Shown here: positions 50,183-60,153 of the stretch, piece by piece
Position numbering within the stretch: the stretch's first letter is position 1
Layout: every line of letters starts with the position of its first letter
From: Candidatus Gastranaerophilales bacterium
Lineage (GTDB): Bacteria; Cyanobacteriota; Vampirovibrionia; Gastranaerophilales; Gastranaerophilaceae
DNA length: 64,000 nucleotides
Direction of reading: 5' to 3'
Assembly: GCA_944322785.1 (NCBI GenBank)
Contig: CALUPW010000007.1
Location: 39,756 to 103,755 of the forward strand
Position numbers and translations under genes: made by a program
The notes under the pieces: model-generated
Told to the model about the DNA's origin: nothing
Database searches by the model: none
The model's input: the letters and a program-made list of their open reading frames with translations, nothing else

Positions 50183-50355
50183 TAATCTCTAAAGAAAAAA
50201 GCATGCCGAATGTGTAAATCCAGTAATCAAGCTATAAATTAAACAGACGTAATATTTCGGAAGATAAAATTTTAAATTATGAAAATTGACACAAATTTCT
50301 TTTATCTGAATAAATAAAGATAAAAAACGACGGCATTAACCGTCGTCTGTTTTTA
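50183..50355 (+). ncRNA. Putative small RNA 2, about 170 nt
   Basis: Transcription from the consensus promoter at 50148 would run rightward from about 50183 to the hairpin at 50327-50346 and its U tail. Only ORFs of 4 and 12 codons are inside, without ribosome sites, so the transcript looks non-coding. Its sequence is not clearly similar to small RNA 1 beyond TTTTAATAATC near the 5' end. It is convergent with the AsmA-like gene. The gene-free stretch 50070-50372 is thus explained by the regulator's leader, this promoter and this RNA. Confidence 0.55.
50327..50346. terminator. Bidirectional intrinsic terminator
   Basis: A 7-bp stem ACGACGG / CCGTCGT with a 6-nt loop. Rightward a UUUUU run follows after 3 nt. 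Leftward it is followed at once by six U. It ends both the small RNA and the AsmA-like gene. Confidence 0.75.
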
Positions 50356-50372
50356 TTAATAATCAAAAATTT

Positions 50373-53300
50373 TTATTTAATCCATTTAAAGCTTTTTACG
50401 TAATTATTTCCGTTAATATCACCGAAAATTTCCGCATTAAAAATACGATAGATGTTTTGAGAGCCATAATTGGGTATTTTATTTATTTCAGACATTGTTT
50501 CAGGGTCGAGTTCGTCCTTGTTTATCCATGGAATTGTATTCAGAAGGGTATTCAAAGAGATATTTTTGACTTTTCCGAAAACACTTGTAATATTGTTGGA
50601 CAATGTTCCGTAGACGTTCATATCAGCCATTGCATTTGTAAAATTGTAAGTGCCTTTAAGATACATGTTTAAATCTTTGCCGTTTGAATAAATATTTATA
50701 TTTTCTGCAATTCCGTTTTTGATATACATATTTCCGCTTATGCTGTCAAATTCACCAGTCTTGAGCGGGGTTATTAAATCAATGATGCTGTTTATTGAAA
50801 GTCCGGTAATACCTCCTTTTAAAAGATTTCCTGCTTTCAAAAGATATTCAAGAGAACCGAGTTTTGGCATTTTCCCGTTTTCGACAATAAAATACCCGTT
50901 GCCTGAAAGCGTATTTGAACAGCTTTCATGAGTTTTTGCATCACAATTAAGTGCGATATTGCCCGTGATTGAGCCGTAAATTTGGTTGTGCAGATCAAAG
51001 AGAGCTTCTGATATAATCTGGGCATTTGAATTTTTCATATTCATCACGGTGCTTATTTTGTTAGTTATAAAATCATATTTTAATGAACCGTCAACATAGC
51101 CTTCTGCGAGTTTAAATCTAAAGTTTTTAATGTCAAGAAGCATTTTTTCGTTAAAGCTTAAATTCGTTGTAAAATCCTCTGCGCTTATGTTTTTTACTTT
51201 TATCGTATCGGCTGCAATATCCGCATTTTTTATAACTATCTGCGAAAGGTCAAAATCTTCTGCGGATGCGGTTGAAGATTTGCTTCTATATAGGTCGCTT
51301 TCATAATCTCTTATTGCATCTGTTATTTTGTTTATATTAAGATCATTCAGTTTAACTTTTAAATCATCAATTTTCAAAGGAGGCGTCAGGTCATTTTTAA
51401 TAACGGCAGAAAGATTTACTCTGTTTGTTAATACAGTGCCTTTGGATTTAAGATTTATTTTATCGGGTTTAAAATCAAGATTTACGTCATTGATTGTTGA
51501 ATCAAAAAACGGAATGTCTATACTTGTAATTTCAAGTTTTCCGAGAATTTTCGGATTGAGCGAAGTCCCGTTTATTACAAGGTCTGAAGTGAAAATACCC
51601 TGTTTCATAAACGGTTTCCTGAAAATTATGTTAAATATTTTTGCGTCTGTCGGGTTTTCGGTTTTAACTTTAAAGTTTTTAAAGGCAACATTGTTATCCG
51701 GCAGAAATTCTACGGTTCCGCTTGAGGTAAGCTGTGTATTTGCAAAGTTTTTGTTGTTTTGAGAAGCGATTATTTTATCGTATTTAAAATCGTTTATCTT
51801 AACCCATTTAGGGGTATAAATATTGTCCAGATAAAGTTTTACCTGATTTGCAGTATCGCCGATTGTTGCACCCATATAATAAAGGTTCGAATTTTCCGCA
51901 ATTTTTACCTCAGTCCGGGCTGAAATTTTATCTTTAGGCCCGCTGATTTTTGACGAAAGTATAATGTCACCTTTTAGTTTTATCGGGTAAACAGCTTTGT
52001 TGTTAAAAAACTGGTCGAAGAATTCCTGTGTCGGTTTTGCGTTTACATATAGACTTAAATCAGGATTTTTGTAAAAATCATATATTTTCCCGTCAATATA
52101 AAGCGGCATTTCGCCGACATAGGAATTTACATTGTTGAGAGAGAGTGTGTTGTTGCGTACAAGAATATTGCCGCTGTTAAATTTTACGTTCAGATGTTTT
52201 GGAACATATGTAAATTCCGTATCATCAAGTTTTGTAAAAAATGTGAGGTCATTGTGACGTATTCTTGCTGTAATGTCAATAATGCCTTTCATATTTTTGA
52301 TGTCATCAGGATTAAATTCACCCGGAAAAATATCAAGATTTTTTATATGTTCAAGATTTGCAAGATTTATATTGGACATTGAAAAATATCCGTTGGCATC
52401 CTGATTTTTTGTAAGAATATTCGAAACATCGGCAGTTATAATATAGGCATTGTTATTAAATGTACCCTTTATCGGCGAAATTTTTAAATCGGAATTATTC
52501 AGTTCAAAAGTTCCGCCGTCAGTTATAATTATACTTTTGCTGCCGCGGTTTCTGTAGATTTTTCCTTTAACTGTAAGTGCGTTATAGTCAATTTTGTCAA
52601 TTGCACCTTTATAGTGAGCGATAAAACTTGTACTAATTGTTGAAAAGTCTTTTAAGAACGGGATTTTTGTATTATCTGGAAACACCATTTTAAGAGCTTC
52701 TGCAAGCGTAAACTTGTCTGAAATTACGTTTATATTTAAAATTTTATCCTTAAGTTTACCGTTTGTGCGGATTTTTGAATTGTCCAGATTAGAGGAGAGA
52801 TTAAAATCGGCATCAAGGTTATTGAAATTAATATTTCCTGACAAATTTTTCAAATTTACCGGAATATTTTTTATGGAAACGGTGTTGTTTAAAAGTTCAA
52901 GTTTGCCTTCTGCAAAAATATTTTTGTTAAGCACGACGTCATAAATATCTTTAACTTCACCTGTCAGACTGAGATTAACATTCATAAGCCCGTTTGCGGT
53001 ATTAATGGGAGATATCAGATTTTGAATATCTTTAAGCATCGGAGATGTGCGTATGATTTTTAAAAGATCCTGTGATTTCTGATTAAGCGTAGAGGTTTTA
53101 AAATTTAAGACTCCCAGAAGCGTACAGGTTCCGTCAACTGAAATCGGGTTGCCGTTAAGCGTTGCAGTATCGGTTTTAAAGTGTGTATTTTGATCATCAA
53201 ATTTAAGGGAGCCGTTGCCGTTTTTGAGAGTCAAGTTGTGGATATCCAAAAAAGATGCGGTTGTTTCTTTAAAATTAAATATTCCCCAGGCATGAGGATC

Positions 53301-54860
53301 TTTTACTGTCCCTACGACATGAAGTTTGATATTTCCTTTTCCTCTTATATCCATAATCGGAACAGGCCCCAAATCAAATTTCAATATTTCATGAAGCGGG
53401 TTAAGAACAATCTGGGCGGTTTTTAAATCAACGCTGCTTGTGCTTGTAATTAACAAATCAACAGCTTTATTTTTGTAGATTTCAATGTCACCTTTTACAT
53501 AAACGGTTTGATGCGGGCTTGCCGGAACCTCTGCATCAAGGTAGGTTTTGTCACCTTTGAATTTCAATTTGATGGTTGCTTTTGGAGTGTTGTTTGGAAT
53601 CGGTGATATCAGATAGCCGCCTGTTGATAAAATGTTTCCGGTAACGTCAGGTTCCGGAAATTTCCCTTTGATATCCAGATTGCCCATAATGTCACCGTAA
53701 TATTTATACTTTTTTAAGAGATAAAGGTTAAATTCGGGAACGAGATTTTCCTCCCCCGGAATAAGCGGTAAAATATCTTCAGTTCTTGACTTGTTGATTG
53801 AAAGTTTTAAATCGGAAACCGGATTTTTTAAATTGATTTTTTCGATCTTTCCTGATACAAAAAAGTCTATTCCTTTTGATTTTACGGCAAGTTCATTAAT
53901 GTCAATCCCGTTATTAATAATGCTAAGATTTGTGTTAATGTTAATTTTGTTTTTGTTGTAAATTGATGCGGAAATATCTTTTTGCATAATTCCGAGATTG
54001 TCGATTTCAATTTGTCCTTTGAGAAGTTTGTGATTGTCAAGAGCTGTTGCTGTTGAAACATTAAGATTTATTATTCCGGAAAGTTTTTCTATTTTATTTT
54101 TTGAAAGATATTTTGCATAAGTTGAAAAATCCGATAAATTCAAATCCGAAATAATGCCGTTTATATGAATTTGGTCTTCTTTTATTTTGTTAAGCGGAAG
54201 CTTTAAATCAATATCAGCTTTAACTCTTGAAGATTTTTTGTCTACAAGAAGACTGGTATCTGTTGCGAATTTTATTCGTTTATTTGAGGTGAAATCATAA
54301 AGAATAAAATCTTTTCCGTTTAAAAGAATATTTTTGTTTACTGTTTCATCATTCAGAGTAATTTTATATTCATCAATTTTGACAACGGCTTTATTTATAT
54401 CGACTTTTGGTTTTGAAAGACCGATTAAGGGATATTGTCCGAGTTTAAGCTGAGAGTTTTTGTCATAGATTAGATTTACAACAAGCGATTCTGCTCTAAA
54501 ATGACTAATATCAGCTTTATTGAATACTAAAGGAATAAGTTTGATTTTTGTATTAATTCCGCTGAATTTTAAAGCTTCAGTGTTATCATTATTCAAAATC
54601 GCAAAGCCGTCAGCTTTTACCCAAACTGCCGGCAGATAGCCCATTTTTATTGAGGGATTGATAATTTGTGTGTTAAAGCCGAATTCTTTTTTTATATAAG
54701 TTTTTAAAAATTCAACATTTTCGGGACGGTTTAAAATCGCTGGAATCCCGAGATAGTATCCTCCGTATAATACAGTTACAGTCAGTAAGCTTATAAGAAT
54801 TTTAGATTTTTTACCCATATCCCTTAATTTATTATATGATAAATATTTTGATTTTACCAT
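50373..54860 (-). CDS. AsmA/TamB-like large envelope protein
   Basis: A 1495-residue protein with one N-terminal membrane anchor (about 21-40, ILISLLTVTVLYGGYYLG). A very long beta-rich region follows, with repeating patterns such as DIKGKFPEPDVTGNILSTGG and LVINGTSLNPKILGKLEITS. The AsmA-like C-terminal segment is LSGNGYFIVENGKMPKLGSLEYLL...FDSISGNMYIKNGIAENI. Members of this group form hydrophobic grooves between the membranes and are linked to phospholipid transport to the outer membrane. The ATG at codon 15 (MGKKSKIL) has AAGGG close upstream and could be the real start, giving 1481 residues. It is monocistronic. Confidence 0.78.
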   Translation of the reverse strand: MVKSKYLSYNKLRDMGKKSKILISLLTVTVLYGGYYLGIPAILNRPENVEFLKTYIKKEFGFNTQIINPSIKMGYLPAVWVKADGFAILNNDNTEALKFSGINTKIKLIPLVFNKADISHFRAESLVVNLIYDKNSQLKLGQYPLIGLSKPKVDINKAVVKIDEYKITLNDETVNKNILLNGKDFILYDFTSNKRIKFATDTSLLVDKKSSRVKADIDLKLPLNKIKEDQIHINGIISDLNLSDFSTYAKYLSKNKIEKLSGIINLNVSTATALDNHKLLKGQIEIDNLGIMQKDISASIYNKNKININTNLSIINNGIDINELAVKSKGIDFFVSGKIEKINLKNPVSDLKLSINKSRTEDILPLIPGEENLVPEFNLYLLKKYKYYGDIMGNLDIKGKFPEPDVTGNILSTGGYLISPIPNNTPKATIKLKFKGDKTYLDAEVPASPHQTVYVKGDIEIYKNKAVDLLITSTSSVDLKTAQIVLNPLHEILKFDLGPVPIMDIRGKGNIKLHVVGTVKDPHAWGIFNFKETTASFLDIHNLTLKNGNGSLKFDDQNTHFKTDTATLNGNPISVDGTCTLLGVLNFKTSTLNQKSQDLLKIIRTSPMLKDIQNLISPINTANGLMNVNLSLTGEVKDIYDVVLNKNIFAEGKLELLNNTVSIKNIPVNLKNLSGNINFNNLDADFNLSSNLDNSKIRTNGKLKDKILNINVISDKFTLAEALKMVFPDNTKIPFLKDFSTISTSFIAHYKGAIDKIDYNALTVKGKIYRNRGSKSIIITDGGTFELNNSDLKISPIKGTFNNNAYIITADVSNILTKNQDANGYFSMSNINLANLEHIKNLDIFPGEFNPDDIKNMKGIIDITARIRHNDLTFFTKLDDTEFTYVPKHLNVKFNSGNILVRNNTLSLNNVNSYVGEMPLYIDGKIYDFYKNPDLSLYVNAKPTQEFFDQFFNNKAVYPIKLKGDIILSSKISGPKDKISARTEVKIAENSNLYYMGATIGDTANQVKLYLDNIYTPKWVKINDFKYDKIIASQNNKNFANTQLTSSGTVEFLPDNNVAFKNFKVKTENPTDAKIFNIIFRKPFMKQGIFTSDLVINGTSLNPKILGKLEITSIDIPFFDSTINDVNLDFKPDKINLKSKGTVLTNRVNLSAVIKNDLTPPLKIDDLKVKLNDLNINKITDAIRDYESDLYRSKSSTASAEDFDLSQIVIKNADIAADTIKVKNISAEDFTTNLSFNEKMLLDIKNFRFKLAEGYVDGSLKYDFITNKISTVMNMKNSNAQIISEALFDLHNQIYGSITGNIALNCDAKTHESCSNTLSGNGYFIVENGKMPKLGSLEYLLKAGNLLKGGITGLSINSIIDLITPLKTGEFDSISGNMYIKNGIAENINIYSNGKDLNMYLKGTYNFTNAMADMNVYGTLSNNITSVFGKVKNISLNTLLNTIPWINKDELDPETMSEINKIPNYGSQNIYRIFNAEIFGDINGNNYVKSFKWIK

Positions 54861-54905
54861 TTGTTAACAAATAGTCATCTCCAGCTGAATAACCGGTATA
54901 TGAAA

Positions 54906-54935
54906 AACCGCCCGCACAACTTTGTGCGGGCGGTT
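54906..54935 (-). terminator. Terminator of rubrerythrin gene
   Basis: A 14-bp stem (AACCGCCCGCACAA and complement) with a minimal loop. On the minus strand it is followed by TTTTTCA. It lies 13 nt after the rubrerythrin stop. Confidence 0.85.
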
Positions 54936-54948
54936 AAATCAAGCAAAA

Positions 54949-55527
54949 TCAGTATTTTTCACATAAAACTTCAAAATATCCCTGAGGATGATGGCAGTTC
55001 GGGCATTTGTTCGGCGCAGATTTTCCGTGGTGGATGTAGGCGCATTTTCTGCACATCCAGTCAGTTTCATAATCCTTTTCAAAAACTGTTTTGTTTACGA
55101 TATTTTCCAACAGTTTTTTAAATCTTGCCTCATGATGCTCCTCAGAGCGTCTTACGTGTTTAAATGTTTCGGAAATTTCATTAAAGCCTTCTTCTTTTGC
55201 GATTTCCTCTCCTTCTTTATACAAAATCGACCATTCCTCATGTTCGCCTTCAATTGCACTTTTTAAATTTTCCTCGGTTGTTCCTGACTGAAAAGGATAT
55301 GAACCCGTCACAGTTCCTGTTGTGTCACCTATATATTCATAAAAAAGTTTTGCATGTTCTCTTTCGTTTTCCGCAGTCTTGAGAAAAATATCCGCAATTT
55401 GTTCATAACCTTCTTTTTTAGCCTGTTTTGCATAAAATGTGTACCTGTTTCTTGCCTGAGATTCACCTGCAAAAGTGTTGATTAAAATCTGTTCGGTTTT
55501 TGTTCCTCTTAATTTTTCTGAATTCAT
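54949..55527 (-). CDS. Rubrerythrin
   Basis: A 192-residue diiron peroxidase for hydrogen peroxide defence in anaerobes. The ferritin-like domain has Glu22 (FAGESQARNRY), Glu55-x2-His58 (AENEREHAK), a Glu in GEHEEW near 95, and Glu129-x2-His132 (SEEHHEARF). The C-terminal rubredoxin-like iron site is Cys159-x2-Cys162 and Cys175-x2-Cys178. All ligands are present and the length is normal. GGAGG is 4 nt before the ATG. A TAT-centred dyad AAAACTT/AAGTTTT lies just upstream and may be an operator. It supports an anaerobic lifestyle. Confidence 0.94.
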   Translation of the reverse strand: MNSEKLRGTKTEQILINTFAGESQARNRYTFYAKQAKKEGYEQIADIFLKTAENEREHAKLFYEYIGDTTGTVTGSYPFQSGTTEENLKSAIEGEHEEWSILYKEGEEIAKEEGFNEISETFKHVRRSEEHHEARFKKLLENIVNKTVFEKDYETDWMCRKCAYIHHGKSAPNKCPNCHHPQGYFEVLCEKY

Positions 55528-55554
55528 AAATCCTCCGTTTCGGTTAAAATCTTA

Positions 55555-55571
55555 AAAACTTTATAAGTTTT
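55555..55571. promoter_or_regulatory. Dyad upstream of rubrerythrin, possible operator
   Basis: AAAACTT (55555-55561) and AAGTTTT (55565-55571) are perfect inverted arms around TAT, 28 nt before the start codon and near a TATAAA box. It does not match a PerR box that I know. Confidence 0.3.
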
Positions 55572-55694
55572 ATGCAATTGACATGAAGGATTAGCCGTAT
55601 GAATTAGATAAAATTATAAAGATTAAACTTTCTAGGGATTAGAAAGAATACGAAAAATTTCATAATCAATATATGTAATAGTAGGAAAGATTAT

Positions 55695-55868
55695 ATGAAT
55701 CTGCTTAATTATACAAAGAAATTATCCGAAAAAATTTCATATTACGACAGATTGACACGTGAAAGCGCAAGAAATTTCCCCATGTCAAATCCCTTTGCAA
55801 AACCCGTAAATTTAACTGTGATATGGGTTGAAAATTGTGATGAAAAAGATGACGGAAAAGATTTTTAA
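55695..55868 (+). CDS. Unknown 57-aa protein
   Basis: A small ORF starting MNLLNYTKKLSEKISYYDRL and ending ENCDEKDDGKDF. AGGAAAG lies 6 nt before the ATG, as good a ribosome site as the large genes have. The N-terminal 25 residues are a basic amphipathic helix and the C-terminus is acidic. A CTTTCTA-5 nt-TAGAAAG hairpin (55628-55646) lies upstream. It occupies most of the gap between rubrerythrin and prfA, and no family is recognised. It may be missed by annotation because of its length. Confidence 0.5.
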   Translation: MNLLNYTKKLSEKISYYDRLTRESARNFPMSNPFAKPVNLTVIWVENCDEKDDGKDF

Positions 55869-55903
55869 GTTATATACAGTTTTACGTCCGATACTAACCA
55901 TAT

Positions 55904-55931
55904 TTGAAAATAAATTTGTTCCTGTTATACT
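55904..55931 (+). promoter_or_regulatory. Promoter of prfA, leaderless type
   Basis: TTGAAA (55904-55909), a 16-nt spacer, TATACT (55926-55931), then 6 nt to the ATG at 55938. Transcription should begin at the start codon itself, and no Shine-Dalgarno is present. Confidence 0.55.
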
Positions 55932-55937
55932 AAAGCT

Positions 55938-57020
55938 ATGAAAGATATGTTAGACAAAATTCTTCAAATAGAAAAGAAGTATAATGAACTCGGCGTTACA
56001 CTGTCAGATCCTGCCGTAATACAGGATTATAACAGATTCCGTGACCTTTCCAAACAGCGAAAATCAATGGAGGAAACGGTTAACCTTTATTACGATTGGA
56101 AAAAAGCTGTCGATGCAATTGAAGAAGCAAAAGAATTAATAAAATCCGAGCACGATGAAGAAATGAAATCATTTCTAAAAGCCGAAATGGAAGAAAATGA
56201 AGCAAAATTGCCGGAATATGAAGAAAGAATGAAAATACTTCTTCTTCCCCGTGATCCGATGGATGATAAAGATATTATGCTTGAAATCCGCGGCGGAGCC
56301 GGCGGTGATGAGGCAAACATATTTGCAGGCGATTTAGCAAGAATGTATATGCGATATGCAGATAAAAAAGGCTGGCAGACACAGGTTCTTTCAAAAACCG
56401 AATGTGAAGCGGGCGGTGTATCTGAGATAATCATTTCAATTAAAGGCGACGCTGTATATTCTCAACTTAAATACGAATCAGGCGTTCACAGAGTTCAAAG
56501 AGTCCCCGCAACCGAATCTCAAGGGCGTGTTCATACGTCAACGGCAACGGTCGCAGTTATGCCCGAGGTTGATGATGTTGAAGTTCAGCTTAATATGAAC
56601 GATATTGAAATTACAACCGCCAGATCAGGCGGAGCCGGCGGACAAAACGTTAACAAAGTCGAAACAGCCGCACGTGTTTTTCACAAACCGACCGGAATAA
56701 TGATTTTCTGTACGGAAGAACGTTCGCAATTGCAGAACAAAGAGCGTGCGCTCCAAATTTTGAAAGCGAAGCTTTATGATATGGAAGTCCAAAAACAAAT
56801 GAAGGAAATTACAGATCTTCGCCGCTCTCAAGTCGGAACCGGCGACAGAAGCGAACGTATCAGAACCTACAATTTCCCTCAAGGCCGTCTGACAGACCAC
56901 AGGCTTAATCACAATCTTAACGTCTGGACAGTGATTGACGGCGATTTGGATGAATTGATAAAGCTTTTGATGGAATACGACCAGAAATTGAAACTGGAAA
57001 AACTGGCAGAGGTGAATTAG
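55938..57020 (+). CDS. prfA: Peptide chain release factor 1
   Basis: A 360-residue class I release factor for UAA and UAG. The codon-reading tripeptide is PAT in [17 protein letters not shown] (RF1 type, not SPF of RF2), and the catalytic GGQ is at residues 234-236 ([11 protein letters not shown]). Normal length. It heads an operon with ylxR, infB, rbfA and truB, where nusA is usually found; the ylxR start overlaps its stop (TAGTG). Its own start appears leaderless. Confidence 0.96.
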   Translation: MKDMLDKILQIEKKYNELGVTLSDPAVIQDYNRFRDLSKQRKSMEETVNLYYDWKKAVDAIEEAKELIKSEHDEEMKSFLKAEMEENEAKLPEYEERMKILLLPRDPMDDKDIMLEIRGGAGGDEANIFAGDLARMYMRYADKKGWQTQVLSKTECEAGGVSEIIISIKGDAVYSQLKYESGVHRVQRVPATESQGRVHTSTATVAVMPEVDDVEVQLNMNDIEITTARSGGAGGQNVNKVETAARVFHKPTGIMIFCTEERSQLQNKERALQILKAKLYDMEVQKQMKEITDLRRSQVGTGDRSERIRTYNFPQGRLTDHRLNHNLNVWTVIDGDLDELIKLLMEYDQKLKLEKLAEVN

Positions 57021-57265
57021 TGGTTGAAAGAAAGTGCGCCGGATGCGGAAAAATTAAAAACAGAGAAGAATTAATTAAAATCACAAAGCAAAACCCGCAT
57101 GGCGACTTAATTATCAACCCTGATTCCAAAGTATTTGGCAGATCGGTATATCTTTGCTATAATAATAGTTGCATAGAGAACGCTTTTAAAAAAAACAGAA
57201 TATCCAGAGCTTTAAAAACCTCTGTACCGCCGGAATTGAAAGGGAAATTAGTAAATGAGTTTTGA
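57020..57265 (+). CDS. ylxR: YlxR-family RNA-binding protein
   Basis: An 81-residue DUF448/YlxR protein with the family start RKCAGCGKIKNREELIKI and the later GRSVYLCYNNSCIENAFKKN. Recent work on relatives links this family to RNase P regulation. It starts with GTG overlapping the prfA stop, with GAGG upstream, and its 3' end overlaps infB by 11 nt. The order ylxR-infB-rbfA-truB is conserved across bacteria. Confidence 0.9.
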   Translation: MVERKCAGCGKIKNREELIKITKQNPHGDLIINPDSKVFGRSVYLCYNNSCIENAFKKNRISRALKTSVPPELKGKLVNEF

Positions 57266-59759
57266 AACCAAAAGAATAAATGAAATTGCAAAAGAATTAA
57301 ATACAACAAGTAAAGAAATATTAGAAAAACTTGCCGCAATGGGAATAAAAGGCAAAACTCATTCAAGCACGCTTACTCCTGATCAGGAAAGAAGATTGAA
57401 AGATTTTATAAACGGCGGCTCAGTTCAGACTGCTAAAAAACCGAAAGCTTTTGTTGTTAAAAAGGCTAAAAATCCTGAACCTGCAGAAGTTGAAAGCAAA
57501 ACGGAAAACGCAAAACAAGAAACTCCTAAAGAAACAGAAGAAAAGCCGAAACGTCCGCAAATAGAAGTAGTAAGACCTCAAAACAGATTGGAAATTGTAC
57601 GACGTGCTCCGCAAAGACCGCAAGCTGCGCCAGGAGCAAAGAGTACGGAAGGAAAGAAATTCCCGCCAAGAGCTGAAAGACCGGAACGCAGCGGACGTCC
57701 TGCAGCTGCCGGCAAACCGGTTGAAAAATCAGGCGCACCTTTTAAAAAGACAGGTGAACGCACAGAAACAGGCGAACGCAAGCCTATTCAGCGTCATATA
57801 ATTTCTCAGGAAATTTATGAAAATAAAAGTTCTTCAAAACGTCGTTCCGACAGCAAAAAGAAAGATAAAGAATTTAATAAAAAAGAAGAACAGGAAAGAA
57901 TTTCCTTGGAAAAAGCTGCGGCTCAAAAACACAAAAAACGAGTTCATAAAGAAGAAGAAGTGGAAAAAGTTACTCAGATTGTCGTTGACAGACCTATGAC
58001 AATAAGTGAACTTGCCGAAAAAATTCAAAAAACTCCTGCAGAAATCGTAAAATACCTGATGTTTCAAGGGATTATGGCAACAGTCAATCAGCTTATTGAC
58101 GTTGATGTAATCAAAAAAATCTGCGCCGAATATGAACTTGAAGTTCTTGAAGAAGATTTGGACGCATATATGGAAGAAGAACTTGAAAAAGAAGAAAAAC
58201 AAAAAGCACTTTCAGAAGTTGATAAAAAACTTCTTAAAAAACGGGCTCCTGTTGTAAGTATTATGGGACACGTAGACCACGGTAAAACAACTCTTCTTGA
58301 CAGTATTCGAGCATCAAAACACAAAATTGTCGCAACCGAAGTCGGCGGAATTACGCAGTCAATCGGTGCATATACTGTTTATCTTGACAACAACAAAGAA
58401 AAGAAAATAGTTTTTGTAGACACCCCCGGTCACGAAGCTTTTACAGAAATGCGTGCAAGGGGTGCAAAAGCAACCGATATTGCTATCCTTGTTGTTGCTG
58501 CGGATGACGGAATTATGCCGCAAACAATTGAGGCAATAAACCATGCCAAAGCAGCCGAAGTTCCGATTATTGTTGCTGTCAACAAAATTGATAAACCGGG
58601 GGCTAATCCCGACAAAATTTTGCAGCAGCTGACTGAGCACGGACTGGTTCCGGAAGAATGGGGCGGCGATACTATTACCGTAAAAGTTTCCGCACTTCAA
58701 GGAACAGGTATTGATGAGCTTCTTGAATATATTCTTCTTGTTGCAGACATTCAAGACTTAAAAGCAAACCCGAAAGCAGAAGCCTCAGGTGTTGTAATTG
58801 AAGCAAATCTTGATAAAGGAAAAGGTCCTGTTGCCACGCTTCTCGTTCAAAACGGCACCTTAAGGGTTGGAAACTGTATAGTTGTCGGAACAGCATGCGG
58901 TCGTGTAAGAGCATTGCTTTCAGACAGCGGAGAAAGAATTACAAAAGCGGAACCATCAACTCCTGTTGAAATTTTGGGTCTTACTGAAGTCCCGCAGGCC
59001 GGAGATCATTTTGAAGTCGTTAAAAACGAAAAAGAAATGAAATCCATCGTCGAAAAACGTAAAGAAAAAGAACGTGACAAACGGCTCGATGCAATGCTTC
59101 CGGCTCACATAAGACGAGAAGCTGTAGCAGGCGATGATGATATTCCGCAATTGAATTTGATAATCAAAGCAAATACGCACGGTGCAGCAGAAGCGGTTTC
59201 TCAAGCCATTGCACAGCTTGATTCTAAAGAAATTAAGACGAAAATTATCCACGTCGGTGTGGGCGATATTTCAGAAGCGGATGTTATGCTTGCTTCAGCC
59301 TCAGGTGCATTGATTCTGGGCTTTACCGTCAAAGAGGACAGTAATGCACTTGTAGCAGCAGAACGTGAAGGCGTTACAATCAAAAAATACGATATCATTT
59401 ATCAAATTCTTGAAGATATTGAAAAAACAATGCTTTCGCTTCTTGAACCGGAAGTTAAAGAGGTTGAACTCGGTAAAGCTGAAGTCCGTCAGGTATTTAC
59501 AATCGGTAAAACCGTTAAAATCGCCGGCTGTTATGTAACAGAAGGCAAAATTGTAAGAAGCAAAGATGCCGTTATTTACCGGTCCGGAAAAGAAATATAC
59601 AGGGGTGCAATTGACCAGCTTAAACGTTTCAAAGATGATGTAAAAGAAGTTGCACAAGGTTTTGAATGCGGTATTTCGTTTGCTAAATGGAATGATATTG
59701 AGGTAGGCGATATTATTGAAGTTTCAACAAAAGAAGAAGTTGAACGCCAGAGTCTGTAA
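57255..59759 (+). CDS. infB: Translation initiation factor IF-2
   Basis: An 834-residue GTPase that brings initiator tRNA to the small subunit. An N-terminal IF2_N winged region ([20 protein letters not shown]) is followed by a long charged, Pro/Lys-rich linker (about 55-245) and a second IF2_N ([20 protein letters not shown]). The G domain has G1 GHVDHGKT at 338-345, then DTPGHEAF and NKIDKPGAN. Domains II-IV follow, with the late GYVTEG-like [11 protein letters not shown]. Complete. It starts inside the last codons of ylxR. Confidence 0.97.
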   Translation: MSFETKRINEIAKELNTTSKEILEKLAAMGIKGKTHSSTLTPDQERRLKDFINGGSVQTAKKPKAFVVKKAKNPEPAEVESKTENAKQETPKETEEKPKRPQIEVVRPQNRLEIVRRAPQRPQAAPGAKSTEGKKFPPRAERPERSGRPAAAGKPVEKSGAPFKKTGERTETGERKPIQRHIISQEIYENKSSSKRRSDSKKKDKEFNKKEEQERISLEKAAAQKHKKRVHKEEEVEKVTQIVVDRPMTISELAEKIQKTPAEIVKYLMFQGIMATVNQLIDVDVIKKICAEYELEVLEEDLDAYMEEELEKEEKQKALSEVDKKLLKKRAPVVSIMGHVDHGKTTLLDSIRASKHKIVATEVGGITQSIGAYTVYLDNNKEKKIVFVDTPGHEAFTEMRARGAKATDIAILVVAADDGIMPQTIEAINHAKAAEVPIIVAVNKIDKPGANPDKILQQLTEHGLVPEEWGGDTITVKVSALQGTGIDELLEYILLVADIQDLKANPKAEASGVVIEANLDKGKGPVATLLVQNGTLRVGNCIVVGTACGRVRALLSDSGERITKAEPSTPVEILGLTEVPQAGDHFEVVKNEKEMKSIVEKRKEKERDKRLDAMLPAHIRREAVAGDDDIPQLNLIIKANTHGAAEAVSQAIAQLDSKEIKTKIIHVGVGDISEADVMLASASGALILGFTVKEDSNALVAAEREGVTIKKYDIIYQILEDIEKTMLSLLEPEVKEVELGKAEVRQVFTIGKTVKIAGCYVTEGKIVRSKDAVIYRSGKEIYRGAIDQLKRFKDDVKEVAQGFECGISFAKWNDIEVGDIIEVSTKEEVERQSL

Positions 59760-59806
59760 TATTGTAAACAAACCGTTAAACAAAAATTTTTAAAAAGGAA
59801 ATAAAA

Positions 59807-60151
59807 ATGACATTACGAAATGAACGAGTCAGAAAAGAATTAATGCGTGATATATCAGATATTTTGCGCAAAGAAATCCGTGGACTATCAGGTGTTGTGT
59901 CCGTTCTGGATGTTGAAGTGTCCCATGATAATTCTTTCGCAAAAGTAATATACAGTGTTCTGGGTTCTCCGGAACAGGTTGAAAAAACTAAAGAAACAAT
60001 CGAAAAAAGCACTCCGAAAATCAGATACGAAGTCGGAAAAAGAATACGGCTCCGCTTGACGCCGGAATTAAAGTTTGTATATACGGATTCACTTGAAAAA
60101 GGCTCAAAAGTAAGCGAAATTATTGACAAAATTTCACGGGGAGAAATATAA
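59807..60151 (+). CDS. rbfA: Ribosome-binding factor A
   Basis: A 114-residue KH-like protein that helps 16S rRNA processing and 30S maturation. Typical segments are RVRKELMRDISDILRKEIRG, VSVLDVEVSHDNSFAKVIYS and RIRLRLTPELKFVYTDSLEKG. It has normal length. An AAAAGGAAA site precedes the ATG, 47 nt after infB. It is 2 nt from truB, so coupled. Confidence 0.94.
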   Translation: MTLRNERVRKELMRDISDILRKEIRGLSGVVSVLDVEVSHDNSFAKVIYSVLGSPEQVEKTKETIEKSTPKIRYEVGKRIRLRLTPELKFVYTDSLEKGSKVSEIIDKISRGEI

Positions 60152-60153
60152 TT

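Noticed and set aside
50286..50315. A further TTGACA promoter inside small RNA 2
   Set aside because: After 17 nt it has only AATAAA-like sequence and lies within 45 nt of the terminator, so it would give a very short RNA.
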